In this document: positions 1 to 10,138 of the stretch, piece after piece
Layout of the letters: each line of letters opens with the position of its first letter
Position numbering within the stretch: the stretch's first letter is position 1
Source: Mycobacterium sp.
GTDB taxonomy: Bacteria > Actinomycetota > Actinomycetes > Mycobacteriales > Mycobacteriaceae
Assembly (NCBI GenBank): GCA_016197405.1
Contig: JACPVR010000031.1
Coordinates: 1-64,000, forward strand
DNA: 64,000 bases
Reading direction: 5' to 3'
Program-made: the position numbers and the translations under genes
Notes under the pieces: generated by a model
Databases searched by the model: none
Told to the model about the DNA's origin: nothing
What the model saw: only the letters and a program-made list of their open reading frames with translations

Positions 1-37
1 GATCAGCGCGACTCGACCGGACGTCAAACCAGTCACT

Positions 38-451
38 GTGGCGGTCTCTGTCGGCGGAAATTCCCTCTCCGACGATCCAGCCTTCCCAGGTGACGTGGTG
101 GTTGAGCTGTCACGAAAGGAGTTCCTAAAGCACGGCATTATCATCTACAACGATGAGGACTACACCGTAGAGCACGTCGTGCGGGTAGCAGCGAATAGCT
201 TGGGCGGCATACATAACGACGGCAAGCCGAATCAGAATAAGCGGTCGGAGGAGCTTCGCAACTACATGCAGCGGTCCAACATGTGCGGGCGGACCATGCT
301 TGGGTGGTACATATCGCAGATCGCTGAATGCACGCTGCGTGCTTGCGAACCGGTGGCAGACGAGTTGGCCCGCCTGGAGTTGTACGTCCCATATTCCAGC
401 GATTGGGAGTGGTCGATAGGCAGTTATCGCCACACCGGATCCCAACCGTAA
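38..451 (+). CDS. hypothetical protein (137 aa)
   Basis: ORF with plausible composition; upstream context cut by window edge; no family recognised. Confidence 0.45.
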   Translation: MAVSVGGNSLSDDPAFPGDVVVELSRKEFLKHGIIIYNDEDYTVEHVVRVAANSLGGIHNDGKPNQNKRSEELRNYMQRSNMCGRTMLGWYISQIAECTLRACEPVADELARLELYVPYSSDWEWSIGSYRHTGSQP

Positions 452-477
452 AATCCGAATCACAAGTATTTGTTCCC

Positions 478-1206
478 ATGAGTGTCCCGCTAACCCCGGC
501 GTCCGCCCAAGGCCAAGCACAACCGGATCGCGGGAACATTCGTCTGTATCTTCGGCGCGGCGAAACCGGCGACTGCTGTTACTTTGCCTGGTTCAAGTCC
601 AAAGGCCATGATCTCTACTGGGGTTCAGCTGAGCCCACTCGCGAAATGAAACCGCAATTGCTTTCGGGCACTTCGCACCAGATCACGCTGCCACACGGTG
701 TTATGGATCTTCCTGAGGTGGAGTCAAAAGTTAGCTACCACCAGTCAGGACTGGTGCATCACAGCGCGGGCGGCAGCGGCATCGCATCGATGGCAGATGA
801 GTTCCATGGCCATCCTGAGGAGCTGTCTGAAATGAAGCTCTTGAACGTCGTATTCACCGCAGCGCCAAGCAACTTGCCGCTCTATCCGCAAGCAAGGTCG
901 CTGCACCGAAAACGTAGCTATGCCATGATTTTTCAACTTACGGATGAACAGTGGAACCAGCGACAATACTTCGAGTTCTTCCTGTCACCCTCGGGGCCGG
1001 TGACATGGCCCGCCCCTCTCTATGGGCAACTGCCCGCCCCAGATGAATTCCAGAGTCATTGGTTCGATATTGACCTCGGCCGTGTCCTGGCTGTCCGCTG
1101 GCACCCGTATGGAGCACAAGAGTTCGCAGACTGGCAGCCGAAGGTCAGCATTTGGATCTTCCCCGCGGGCGAGCCGAACACGGGCGCGGGTCCAGTGCCA
1201 GCCTGA
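478..1206 (+). CDS. hypothetical protein (starts MSVPLTPASAQGQ)
   Basis: ATG at 478 in the 328..1206 frame; coherent globular sequence from there. Confidence 0.5.
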   Translation: MSVPLTPASAQGQAQPDRGNIRLYLRRGETGDCCYFAWFKSKGHDLYWGSAEPTREMKPQLLSGTSHQITLPHGVMDLPEVESKVSYHQSGLVHHSAGGSGIASMADEFHGHPEELSEMKLLNVVFTAAPSNLPLYPQARSLHRKRSYAMIFQLTDEQWNQRQYFEFFLSPSGPVTWPAPLYGQLPAPDEFQSHWFDIDLGRVLAVRWHPYGAQEFADWQPKVSIWIFPAGEPNTGAGPVPA

Positions 1207-1439
1207 ACGGTTCGAAAGGCTTGACATGAACTACCGCCCGGATGCCATGAGAAGGCCTCAGCCGGAGGGAACGCTTCCCCAGTTCACCTAATGCCCAGTC
1301 CCAAACCAATTCTCAGAACTTAAGCTTGATGACATCCGCGGGGCTGCAACAGAACTCCGACGCCCTCGGACACATCGTGACACTCCATACCACCATCTGC
1401 GGACTCGACGCGCCCGTCGTTGCCGCACTCCGCTTCCAT

Positions 1440-4227
1440 TCAGATTTCAATTCCGTAGCCCATTGCCCGGTGTGGGTTTCTGTCGATGTGCCGTTGTTCG
1501 ACTTCTTGCCTGCTGCGGTCGTGTTCTTGTCGCTGGGTCTTCCATGCTGCGTAGCTCTCTTGGCGGCAGCCGGTCGCGGCGGCGCGCATGTTGAGGAGAT
1601 CTCGAACACGATCGGGTAAGGCGTCGTCCACGGTTCGTGCGGCATAGTTGTGTGCGGTTATAGCCGGTTCGTCGTTGGCAAGGGTGGCAGCTTCGCGGCC
1701 ATCCCCGCGCTGCGCAGCGTGAATGCCTGCGGGTTCTTCGTGGCCGAATTCGCTTGCTTCGGTGTTGCGTTCGTAGACGTGCGCGACATTGGTGTGACGT
1801 CCGCGGGTCATCGCGACGTAGAGCAAATTGCGGCTCGTGGTGTCGCTGAGGACGGCGTGGCAAGCATCGGCGGTGGCTCCCTGGGCGGAGTGCACAGTGA
1901 CGGCGTAGCCGAGGCTGACATGTTCTCGGACGTAGTCGTTGCCGAAGACGACGCGGGCTTTGTCGACGAGGCGTTCGGCCGCAACATGATTCGTCTTTGT
2001 GTCGACGGCTGCGACCCGCCAGCGGTTCCCGTTGCGCACGGTCGGTAGCGATTCCGCGTTGGGCGTCGAGTGGTGAAAGGCGATGGTGGGGTCGTTGCGG
2101 CGGCTGATGATCAGGTCTCCGACGCTGATTTGTTGGCCCCGCGCGCCTCGAACTGATGGGGCAGCCCGGACGATCATCTCGTTGTGGATACGGAGGTTCA
2201 GAGCATAGGTCATCTCGGTGGTGTCACACACGAGCAATGCGTCGCGGCCGAGCTCCGTGTCGGCCGTGTAGGCGGCGAGCGCGTCGGCGGCCATGGTGAT
2301 TGCATCGCCGCAGTGCAACCGATCGTGGCTCCGATACCAGTCGACGGCGTGACGGCGTGCGGTTGGTTCGCCGTCGCGCAGCGCGAGCGACGCCGCACGT
2401 TCTTCCGCGTCTGTCATGCGCCACACCTCGGAGAGGTGCTGCGTCCACGGTAGGTCGGTGCAGAGTTGGGCGAACATGCCGCCGCGCGCCTTGACCGGTG
2501 CCAACTGGCTGGCGTCACCAACAAGTACCGTCTTCGCGCCCGCCTGCGTGGTGGCGGCCAGGAGCTGGCGCAAATCGTCCGTACCGACCATGCCGGCTTC
2601 ATCGATTACTACGAGGGTCGTGGGGTCGAGTTTCAAAGTGTTTTCGCGCAGGGAATGCAGCGCTTTGGCGACCGTCAGGCCGTCGTCTCCGGCGCCTTCG
2701 CGCATCGCTACGTCGACAGCCTGGCCGGTCGGCGCGAGGACCAGAACGCTCGCACCGAACCGGTGGTGAGCGGCACTGGCGAGCGCGCGTAGCGAGGTGG
2801 TCTTGCCCGCGCCCGCCGGCGCAGACAGAGGTTGCACGAGCCACGGCGACTCGCCGATGTTCTGCACTGCGGCCCTCTGATCCGGCGACAGTCCGGCGGT
2901 GTCGTCATCACGCACCCAGAAGATTGCGCGGTCGTTTTTCGCGTCGACCAAACGGAGCAGCGAGCCTTCTTCGGCCAGGATCCGCGCCAGGGTGAAGCGC
3001 TCGTGGCCCTCGCGCTCGTGGGCGGCGCGCGGCGCGCGGTCAGTCGCATCCCGATCTCGTCGACGGCGGTTTCAATCGCGGCGCGTGGCGATTGGTCCCC
3101 ATCGACGGGAAGTTGCGCGCCGACGATCTCGACGAGGTCCGCGCGAGTGAACACCGCCTTATCGATTTTCTCCGCGGCCGCAGCCAAACTCGCCCCGTCG
3201 CGGCGCGGCGCGCCGCACGCGCTTCCAAAAACGCGGCGCGGTACAGAACGAGACCCCGCGCGTCCTCGCGCCACTGCCGATGCAATTCGCTCCACGCAAG
3301 CTCCTCGGGTTTGGCGGGCCGGGTGGCTTTCTGTGCCGCCGCAAGCTGTGCCGCGCTCAACGGGCCGTCCACCGAAACGAGGTTGTGTGCCGCCCACTCC
3401 CGTAGCGGCGAAGAGCGCCGCGACCACGCAGTGATGGTGTCGCGATCAACCCCGGCGGCCTCGGCCATCCCCGTTCCCGAATCCACCGGCGCCCAGTAAA
3501 TCGCCAGCGATTGATGTAGTTCGCGACGCAACGTGGCTTGATAGATGACCCCGGCCGCGCGGGCTTCGTGATACAGCGACGTGCCGTCCAGCGACACCAG
3601 CACCCCATCGTTCCGGGCTTGCCGATTCGGCACGATCACATGGGTATGCAGATGCGGATCTCCGCACCGCGACGTCTCATGTTGGTAGGCCACTGCGACC
3701 AATCCAGGCAACTTCAACAGGTCCTTCTCCCCCGTCACGCTGTTGTGTACGCGGGTGTAGCCGGCGTGGGCGGCCAGGTGCTCCATCGCCTCCGCGAGCG
3801 CGGTCGAATGTGCTGCAGCGATGGCCTTCTGGACGACATCGTCCGCGCGCAAAGCGCGCAACAACGACACGCTCTTGGGCGCGGCGAACGTCAAATCAAA
3901 GCCATGTACACCACGGTTACCGAAGGCGCGTCCGCTCGCGCCGTTGGGCGCGACACCGTCATCAAGCCACCGCGCCACGACCGCCGAATCGGCTTCCCCA
4001 CCCGCGCGCTGCAGATCCGTCAAACCCACCAATCGAGCCGCAATATGGGTGTCGCCCGCGCACAACCACACTGGGGTACGCGTCTCATGTTCGGAGTAGT
4101 ACTCCCCCAGGCCACCGTTGGACTTTTGTAGGTCAGAACTGGCACGCCCAGCAGCCTTCGCGGTGTCGATGTAGTAGCTCACCGACGACTGCTTCAGCTT
4201 CGAAATTGTCAGCATCAGGAAGCCCAC
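1440..4227 (-). pseudogene. MobF/TraA-type conjugative relaxase-helicase split by two frameshifts
   Basis: N-terminal ORF 3040..4227 has SVSYYIDTA tyrosine region and three-His motif HLHTH; C-terminal ORF 1440..2951 has Walker A APAGAGKTTSLRAL and VIDEAGMV; the linking stretch GASLAAAAEKIDKAVFTRADLVEIVGAQLP is in a third frame (ORF 2708..3427). Confidence 0.85.
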
Positions 4228-4258
4228 TCAAAAACCGGAAGCATGGACGCTTACTGCG

Positions 4259-4312
4259 CCACAACCAGTCTCGCACTCTTTGTGCAAATGTGCCAAGGAT
4301 TTCTGGTTGTGG
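4259..4312. other. candidate oriT: 10-bp perfect inverted repeat ccacaaccag...ctggttgtgg upstream of the relaxase
   Basis: Arms 4259-4268 and 4303-4312, directly upstream of the MobF relaxase start. Confidence 0.35.
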
Positions 4313-4543
4313 AATCGGTGAAATATACACGGGCACACTATAATTGGTATGTATTGAGATTGGACGAGAGGGGATTGGGAGTGGGCGAGAACGGGGAGAG
4401 GACGGTTGGGATTGGGCGCTAGAGGCGGACGGGATCAGGCTTGTGCGCTCTCGTGTCGTCAGAATTCTGCCGAGCGGCATCTATTTTGGCCTCCGGCCAT
4501 CGCACCGTGCGGCTGGCCCTTACGGGCGGGTTACTTCAATAGC

Positions 4544-5716
4544 TCAACCGCGTCGGCCGGCGCGTTCGGCGAAGGCATCGAGCGCAGCGAGTACTTCCGG
4601 CGAACGCCACACTCTGTTGCGGGGTCCGTTGGTTGTCTCGATGAGGATTCCCGCCTTTGTGAGCGGGTTGAGGTACCGGTGAGCATTGGTCGACTCAATG
4701 CCCAGCCCTTGCGCCAGTAGTACGGCGTTCACTACCGGGCGGCGGGTCAACAAGTCCGCGACCTTCCACACTGCGGAGTCGGACCGCGCGGTGATCACAT
4801 CGTTCCAGCTTTCCCGGATTTCGCGAAGTTCGGCGACCAGTTGTCGGCCGTTGGCGATCGCCAGAATGGTGGCTTGCGAGAAGCTCTCGACAATCGGCGC
4901 GGCGTCACCGTCGCGATAGCTCGTCAAAGCGGCGAAGTACGCGCCGGTGTCGGCCAGCAGCCCCGCTGAGACCGGCACCGTCACCTGACGCGTCAAACCC
5001 TTGTTGCGCAGCATCGCTTGCACCAAAGCGCGGCCCGTCCGGCCGTTGCCGTCGGTGAACGGGTGAATGGTCTCGAACTGTGCATGGCTTACCGCAATCT
5101 GCGGCAGCGCCGGCACATCAACCCGCCCCGCGAACACGATCAGATCGCTGATCGCCCCAGCAATCAGCTCATGGCGCGGGCCGACGAACGTTGCGCCGAT
5201 CGGAGTGGACCCACCGCCGATCCACACCGACTCGGAGCGGAATTCGCCCGGCGTATGAGGCGGATCGTTGACCATCAACGCCCGGTGCATCGCGCGGATC
5301 GCGTCGGCGTCTACGGTGTCCGACAGGGCGATCGCCGCTTGCATAGCCGCGGTATTGGCGACAACCCGGGCCGCGTTCTGTTTCGCCTTCCCGCCGGGCA
5401 ACTCGGCCTCGCCGATCGCGCGCGCCGAGGCGGTCAGGTTTTCAATCTGCGAACTCGCGGCCGATTCCGACCGCAGCAACACTGACGCAAAAGGGGCGAT
5501 CTCACCCCCGAGCTCGGCGTCGAACCGCGCAATCTCCCGGCTAGCCGACTCTGCGTCGGCCAACACCGACGGCGACACGTCGAGGGTCAGGTCCGCAATC
5601 GTCGCCGGCACAGCGGGGTGGTAGGTGCCGTACCTCGGTCGCGCCGCGCTCGAGTACCGCCTGCCCTGCGGCTCCCAACGAACATCCTCGCGCGAGACGG
5701 GGCTAAGCGAAGTCAC
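4544..5716 (-). CDS. Fic/DOC family protein with C-terminal winged-helix region (paralog 1)
   Basis: Catalytic motif HPFTDGNGRTGR; N-terminal SSQIEN matches the (S/T)xxxE(G/N) inhibitory motif; C-terminal LAQGLGIESTNAHRYLNPLTKAGILIE is wHTH-like. Confidence 0.9.
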   Translation of the reverse strand: MTSLSPVSREDVRWEPQGRRYSSAARPRYGTYHPAVPATIADLTLDVSPSVLADAESASREIARFDAELGGEIAPFASVLLRSESAASSQIENLTASARAIGEAELPGGKAKQNAARVVANTAAMQAAIALSDTVDADAIRAMHRALMVNDPPHTPGEFRSESVWIGGGSTPIGATFVGPRHELIAGAISDLIVFAGRVDVPALPQIAVSHAQFETIHPFTDGNGRTGRALVQAMLRNKGLTRQVTVPVSAGLLADTGAYFAALTSYRDGDAAPIVESFSQATILAIANGRQLVAELREIRESWNDVITARSDSAVWKVADLLTRRPVVNAVLLAQGLGIESTNAHRYLNPLTKAGILIETTNGPRNRVWRSPEVLAALDAFAERAGRRG

Positions 5717-5726
5717 TACCGTAGTT

Positions 5727-5756
5727 TAACTTCATTTATGAGGTAAAGTGAAGTTA
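5727..5756. promoter_or_regulatory. putative Fic operator 1: TAACTTCA-N14-TGAAGTTA
   Basis: Perfect 8-bp arms, 14-nt spacer, 10 nt upstream of the Fic start; same architecture at 11322..11351. Confidence 0.6.
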
Positions 5757-5956
5757 TAACACTCCCTTAACTTCGGCTAAAGGGGTCGTCCGTGTGTCCA
5801 ATATCCGGGCCAGCCCCCCAACTGCCCTCGTCCGCCGATCAGGCAGTTGTGCGACCTTATAGCCGACAAATGACTCGTTCGACTCCGAATGTCAGTTGGA
5901 TAGTGTTCGTCGCGAGTTCCCGAGTGAGCGGAATCGGCATCGGCGATACTTCGTCG

Positions 5957-6892
5957 ATGACTCATCGCGATGTCAACTACCGACAGGAGCAGTTAAAGCC
6001 AACCCGGGAGGCTCTGGCGGGGTGGACGCTCGACCGCAACAATGACCGAGGTGGCGGCGAGTGTGTGGAATGCGCAGGTGAGATGAGTTGGCAGTTCGAG
6101 CCTACGCTGATTGCGCACGGAGCCGGCAGTGGCGACCCCGACGGTGCATCGCAGAGGGTGACGTGCGCTTGTAGAAATACTCATCGTGGCGCCCCCGAAG
6201 GCACAGTGGGGTGCGGGCGATCCTGGATTGTCCGTGTCCTACCAGACGGCAACGAGCCGCCGATCGTCCCGGAGACCGACCCGATCCGAATGGACATCGC
6301 TGACAGGATCGGCGACATTACCCCACAGATACAAGAGCAGATGGTACGAGCCGCGGCAGAGAAATGGGTGGGTGCCGTGACGGTACTACTTGGGCTCTTT
6401 GGTCTCAGCGGAATCGCTTTCGGTAAAGACGTCTTCACCGACTTGGGTCCCTATGCCCGTGGGGTGCTCGCAATTGCGTTGGGCCTCGCGGTCGTGTTCG
6501 CGGCAGCGTCGGTGTTGTTGATCCACAAAGCCGCGTTCGGCTGGCCACACTCCGTGGACGTCTCGACCGGAACGGGATTGTCGGATTTCGATATTCGACG
6601 CCGCAAAGCGGCGCAGACAGCGGCCTGTAATTTGCGATCGGGCGTGTATCTCGCGCTCGGCTCGCTGCTCGCGCTATGCGTCGGTGCAGGTGCCGTATTT
6701 TCGTCCGGCTTTCTGACTCGCACTGAGCTGATCGAGGTGACCCGCCATGACGATTCGCAAGTGTGCGGTCACCTGCTCCCCAACGCTGGCACCGGCGCTC
6801 TGCGTATTCGTCGCGATGACGGCTCTGTCGAGACGGTGACGGCCGACACGCTGAGCAAGCTGGTGCCCGCCACGAAATGTAGCAAGTCATAG
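5957..6892 (+). CDS. membrane protein with Cys-rich zinc-ribbon-like N-terminus and about three TM helices; caspase partner
   Basis: CVECAGEMSW and CAC cysteines; hydrophobic segments VGAVTVLLGLFGLSGIAF, GVLAIALGLAVVFAAASVLLI, GVYLALGSLLALCVGAGAVF; the ORF extends to 5792 but ATG 5957 looks better. Confidence 0.6.
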   Translation: MTHRDVNYRQEQLKPTREALAGWTLDRNNDRGGGECVECAGEMSWQFEPTLIAHGAGSGDPDGASQRVTCACRNTHRGAPEGTVGCGRSWIVRVLPDGNEPPIVPETDPIRMDIADRIGDITPQIQEQMVRAAAEKWVGAVTVLLGLFGLSGIAFGKDVFTDLGPYARGVLAIALGLAVVFAAASVLLIHKAAFGWPHSVDVSTGTGLSDFDIRRRKAAQTAACNLRSGVYLALGSLLALCVGAGAVFSSGFLTRTELIEVTRHDDSQVCGHLLPNAGTGALRIRRDDGSVETVTADTLSKLVPATKCSKS

Positions 6893-8115
6893 TGCTACCC
6901 GATTGCCCCGTCGCAACGCACAGCGAACGCACCGATGTCTTCTACTGTTGCTGCCCACCCGATCCGGCTATGCCGCAGCCCGGTGTGCACGCACTCGTGA
7001 TTGGGATCAGCAAGTACAAGGGCAACGCGTTCAAATTGCTGCGAGGCTCGGCTCCGGCAGCAACCCACTTCGCGCGCTTCCTGTTGCACGACTTCAAACA
7101 TCCTTCCGATATCCCGCTGCGCACCCTCCGGATGCACTTGACCCCCGACGAGATGCTGACCGAAGCTCAAATGGCCGAGTATCTACTGACTGAAGGAAAG
7201 CGCTGTCCACCGGCGAGTTCCGCGGCCCTTGAGCGCGCATTGACCGACTGGGCCGCGGATTGCGATGCACATTCTGAGAACGTCGCCATCCTGTTCGTCT
7301 CCGGCCACGGCCTCGCGACATCATCGGACGCGCGCTGGGCATTCCTCCCGGAGGCGGGCAACGCGGGGGATCCCTATTACTTCGCAATCAACGCCACCCG
7401 TCTAAAGGAGCGCATGAAACCGCGGAGAGCCCGTACACAAATCTTCATATGGGATGTGTGCGCGGCCTGGGCAGACGGCGACAGCCCGGACACCGATGGC
7501 GCTGGGGGCCTGTCGGTGCCCTACATGAAACCCAGGAAAGAGCACCCTGGCGCAGTCGAGCAGGTGGCCATCGTATCGCGGCTGGGGACTGAAACCTTTT
7601 CGAAGAATGCCGAGCTCGGCACAGTTCTCTCGGATGCGTTGGTCGGTCCCAACGCATCCGAGTTTCGCAAGCGGCTCATGCATACAGCGGTGGCCGTGGA
7701 CAGCCGCGGCACCATCGCAGTGACAACACAAGAGGTTCTCAAGCGTCTCCCGACAACAGTGGGGAAGAAAGTTACAGGCGATCCGGGCTACGTTGAACAC
7801 ATCCTTGAGCCCAAGGAAGCGGACGTCGGCCTTAATCGCCCCCACCCGCTCCCCGTATTTGAGGTTAACCTTGCGTGGAACGGGACGCCGGCCAGTGACA
7901 GTCTCTCGATAACCTTAAGGCAAGGCGGCGAGGAGGTCTTTCCTTCCACCGAGCTGATTTGGACGGTCGGCGAAGAGGAGATAACCGCGCCCATCGATCT
8001 GTTCGCGGGAAAATACAGGTTCACTGCAAAACCCTCATCAGGAGATGGAAACAGCTACGACGTCACGGTAACCAGCCCGATGAAAATCAACGCCTGGGAC
8101 GGCGAAGTGCTATGA
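6892..8115 (+). CDS. caspase-like (peptidase C14) family protein
   Basis: HALVIGISKYKG start, catalytic-type His in ILFVSGHG, Asp-x-Cys in IFIWDVCAAW; GTG start overlaps upstream stop (TAGTG). Confidence 0.75.
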   Translation: MLPDCPVATHSERTDVFYCCCPPDPAMPQPGVHALVIGISKYKGNAFKLLRGSAPAATHFARFLLHDFKHPSDIPLRTLRMHLTPDEMLTEAQMAEYLLTEGKRCPPASSAALERALTDWAADCDAHSENVAILFVSGHGLATSSDARWAFLPEAGNAGDPYYFAINATRLKERMKPRRARTQIFIWDVCAAWADGDSPDTDGAGGLSVPYMKPRKEHPGAVEQVAIVSRLGTETFSKNAELGTVLSDALVGPNASEFRKRLMHTAVAVDSRGTIAVTTQEVLKRLPTTVGKKVTGDPGYVEHILEPKEADVGLNRPHPLPVFEVNLAWNGTPASDSLSITLRQGGEEVFPSTELIWTVGEEEITAPIDLFAGKYRFTAKPSSGDGNSYDVTVTSPMKINAWDGEVL

Positions 8116-9806
8116 CAACCCTAACTTTCAGCTGGATGTCGAATGACCTGCGTTTTCAATGCATTCCAGCGCACATCAGCGCGAAAGACTTCTCTGCAGT
8201 CGCCGCTCCTGGAGAGACGGTCCCGATTCCTCCCGGTCACTGCACTGTCCGGATCCATGTGCCGGGCTACGCCCTGCACACCGTAGCTCTGACGGTTTCC
8301 GAGTCGACCGACCGGCATATCGAACTCAGTGCCGACAATCTTCAACGCTTGAGTTTCCCACTGCCCACGGAAAAGCGCCCGAGTGGCCTGTCGATCAAGG
8401 CGGTTCCGTTAACGCCCCCTGTAGTTCCGCCGCAACGGCTGCATGGCCTCGAAGTACGCGCTGACCATGGCGGGGTGGCGTTGTCTGCCCACGCGGGCGC
8501 CAGCACCTCCTGGGCACTCGACGTAATTGGCCCACGCACACCGGCTCGGCGCCTCGCCGTCCCGCCGATGCCCGCCGGAGAGAAGTACAACTTGCTGTGG
8601 GTTCGACCGGGAGAATTAGTACGGCGCCCGCGAATTGAGCCCAAGGATGCAGGCGGTCAGCTGTTGATGAATTACCTGCTGAATGGGCAATACGCCCTCG
8701 CCGCCGCAGCGGCCCGCACATTGGAACACCGGCGAGGGAAGGCTGACCCTTTGTCGTGGGCAGCGCCCTCCTACACCCAACTACTCATCGGGTACTCCCA
8801 TGCGCTTGGGTGCGACGGCAAACGACTGACAGCGTGGTGTAAGCGCACCGCTGCCACAACGGAATTGGGCGCCGACGGGTTGGTGCTGGCCGCCGAGGCC
8901 GCGTGGCAGCACGGTGATCCCAACGTCACACGCGAACTACTCGCAGCCACGGAGAAGTTGCCAACGCCAGCCATCACATTGGGCGGCGAATTGGCCCTCA
9001 ATCGTGCAACGTCACTGTCGCTCCTGCTAGACGAACCGCCGCCGCATGAACGGAGCGACGAGACAACTCCCGAGGCCCGCGAGCGATTCCTGCCTGAGCC
9101 CACACTCGACCGCGCCGTACTAGCGATGACTAACAACTGGATGCGCGCGTTGATGAAGGCAGACAGCCAGTCGCTGAGCCTTTCGACGGCCGAAAGCGAC
9201 CGTCGGAGTCCGGATCTGGAGCGGGCGCCTTGGTGGGACCGGGTCCGTTGGCGGCTGTCGTACTGGTGGCTGTCGTACTGGAAGTCACGCGCACGCTACG
9301 TCACCGTACGGGCTCACCCAATCCAATTCAGTTTCGCAAAGGAGTTGTCCGTGTCAGATCCTGAAATGCCGATGACCTATGCCGCCGAGCGGTCTGTCAA
9401 AATCGGGCAGACACCCCGGTGGGGAGGTCGACTCCGTGGGCCCCTACTGGCTAGCCTTATCATCGCTGTAGTCGCACTCATTGTGCTCACCGATGTTTTC
9501 GTAGACCGGGGGACCGGACTAGGCCCGGTGATTTGGCTCGCCGAAGGGGCCCTGTTTGCTGTCGCTCTCCTTTCGATCGGAGGCTGGGTGGGAGCCTGCG
9601 CATATAAGGATCGGCTGATGGCGGCAGAGGACCGGGCACTCGCGGCTGAGCAGCGGGCGCGGCGGTTCCACGAGGCAGCAATGAAGGGACGGGCCCTCGC
9701 GGCCGTCCTCGAAGCCGATGCAAACCTCGGTGAGGGCGTATCAGACGAGGCCCGGGCCATCTGCCGACGCCATGCGGCAATCGCCGCACAGCTGGAAATC
9801 TACTGA
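8112..9806 (+). CDS. large protein with C-terminal two-TM region and charged/coiled tail; caspase partner
   Basis: ATG at 8112 overlaps caspase stop (ATGA); TM segments LLASLIIAVVALIVLTDVFV and GALFAVALLSIGGWVGACAY; Ala/Arg/Glu-rich tail. Confidence 0.65.
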   Translation: MTTLTFSWMSNDLRFQCIPAHISAKDFSAVAAPGETVPIPPGHCTVRIHVPGYALHTVALTVSESTDRHIELSADNLQRLSFPLPTEKRPSGLSIKAVPLTPPVVPPQRLHGLEVRADHGGVALSAHAGASTSWALDVIGPRTPARRLAVPPMPAGEKYNLLWVRPGELVRRPRIEPKDAGGQLLMNYLLNGQYALAAAAARTLEHRRGKADPLSWAAPSYTQLLIGYSHALGCDGKRLTAWCKRTAATTELGADGLVLAAEAAWQHGDPNVTRELLAATEKLPTPAITLGGELALNRATSLSLLLDEPPPHERSDETTPEARERFLPEPTLDRAVLAMTNNWMRALMKADSQSLSLSTAESDRRSPDLERAPWWDRVRWRLSYWWLSYWKSRARYVTVRAHPIQFSFAKELSVSDPEMPMTYAAERSVKIGQTPRWGGRLRGPLLASLIIAVVALIVLTDVFVDRGTGLGPVIWLAEGALFAVALLSIGGWVGACAYKDRLMAAEDRALAAEQRARRFHEAAMKGRALAAVLEADANLGEGVSDEARAICRRHAAIAAQLEIY

Positions 9807-10055
9807 CTTCGGTGAGCTACCGGGACCCAACGAATTCGATCCGGTAGCAATCATCCCGCGCTGAGTGGGGCTGGTGTCGAACGGCCCGGGACTTGAGCCC
9901 AAACCTGCCCCTATGGCGTTGCCGTTTATTCGGCGCTTATGACCAAGAATCGGCCGGAATCGGCCAGTCCGAGACCGACTCAGCCGGAAGCAAAAACCAT
10001 CATCTAACAGCACAAATAAACACTTTTCGGGAAGTCGCCGGAACTCAAAATCGCA

Positions 10056-10093
10056 AATCCCTAGGTCGCAGGTTCGATTCCTGCCGGGGGCGC
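10056..10093 (+). other. tRNA 3'-end remnant, tRNA-Lys-like; probable att site
   Basis: aatccctaggtcgcaggttcgattcctgccgggggcgc contains a T-arm (gcagg-ttcgatt-cctgc) and an acceptor 3' strand, but no D arm or 5' acceptor. Confidence 0.6.
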
Positions 10094-10138
10094 AGGTGAG
10101 AGCCGTTATTGGACCGTGCATCGACGTCAGTCCCCCGG

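Noticed and set aside
4544-5716. FicTA toxin-antitoxin pair
   Set aside because: No adjacent small FicA-like antitoxin; the inhibitory SSQIEN motif lies within the Fic protein itself.
9893-10099. Short plus-strand ORF across the att remnant
   Set aside because: Passes through tRNA-derived sequence, a known source of spurious ORFs; no start signal.
10021-10100. Functional tRNA gene
   Set aside because: Only the T-arm and 3' acceptor strand are present; upstream sequence cannot complete a cloverleaf.
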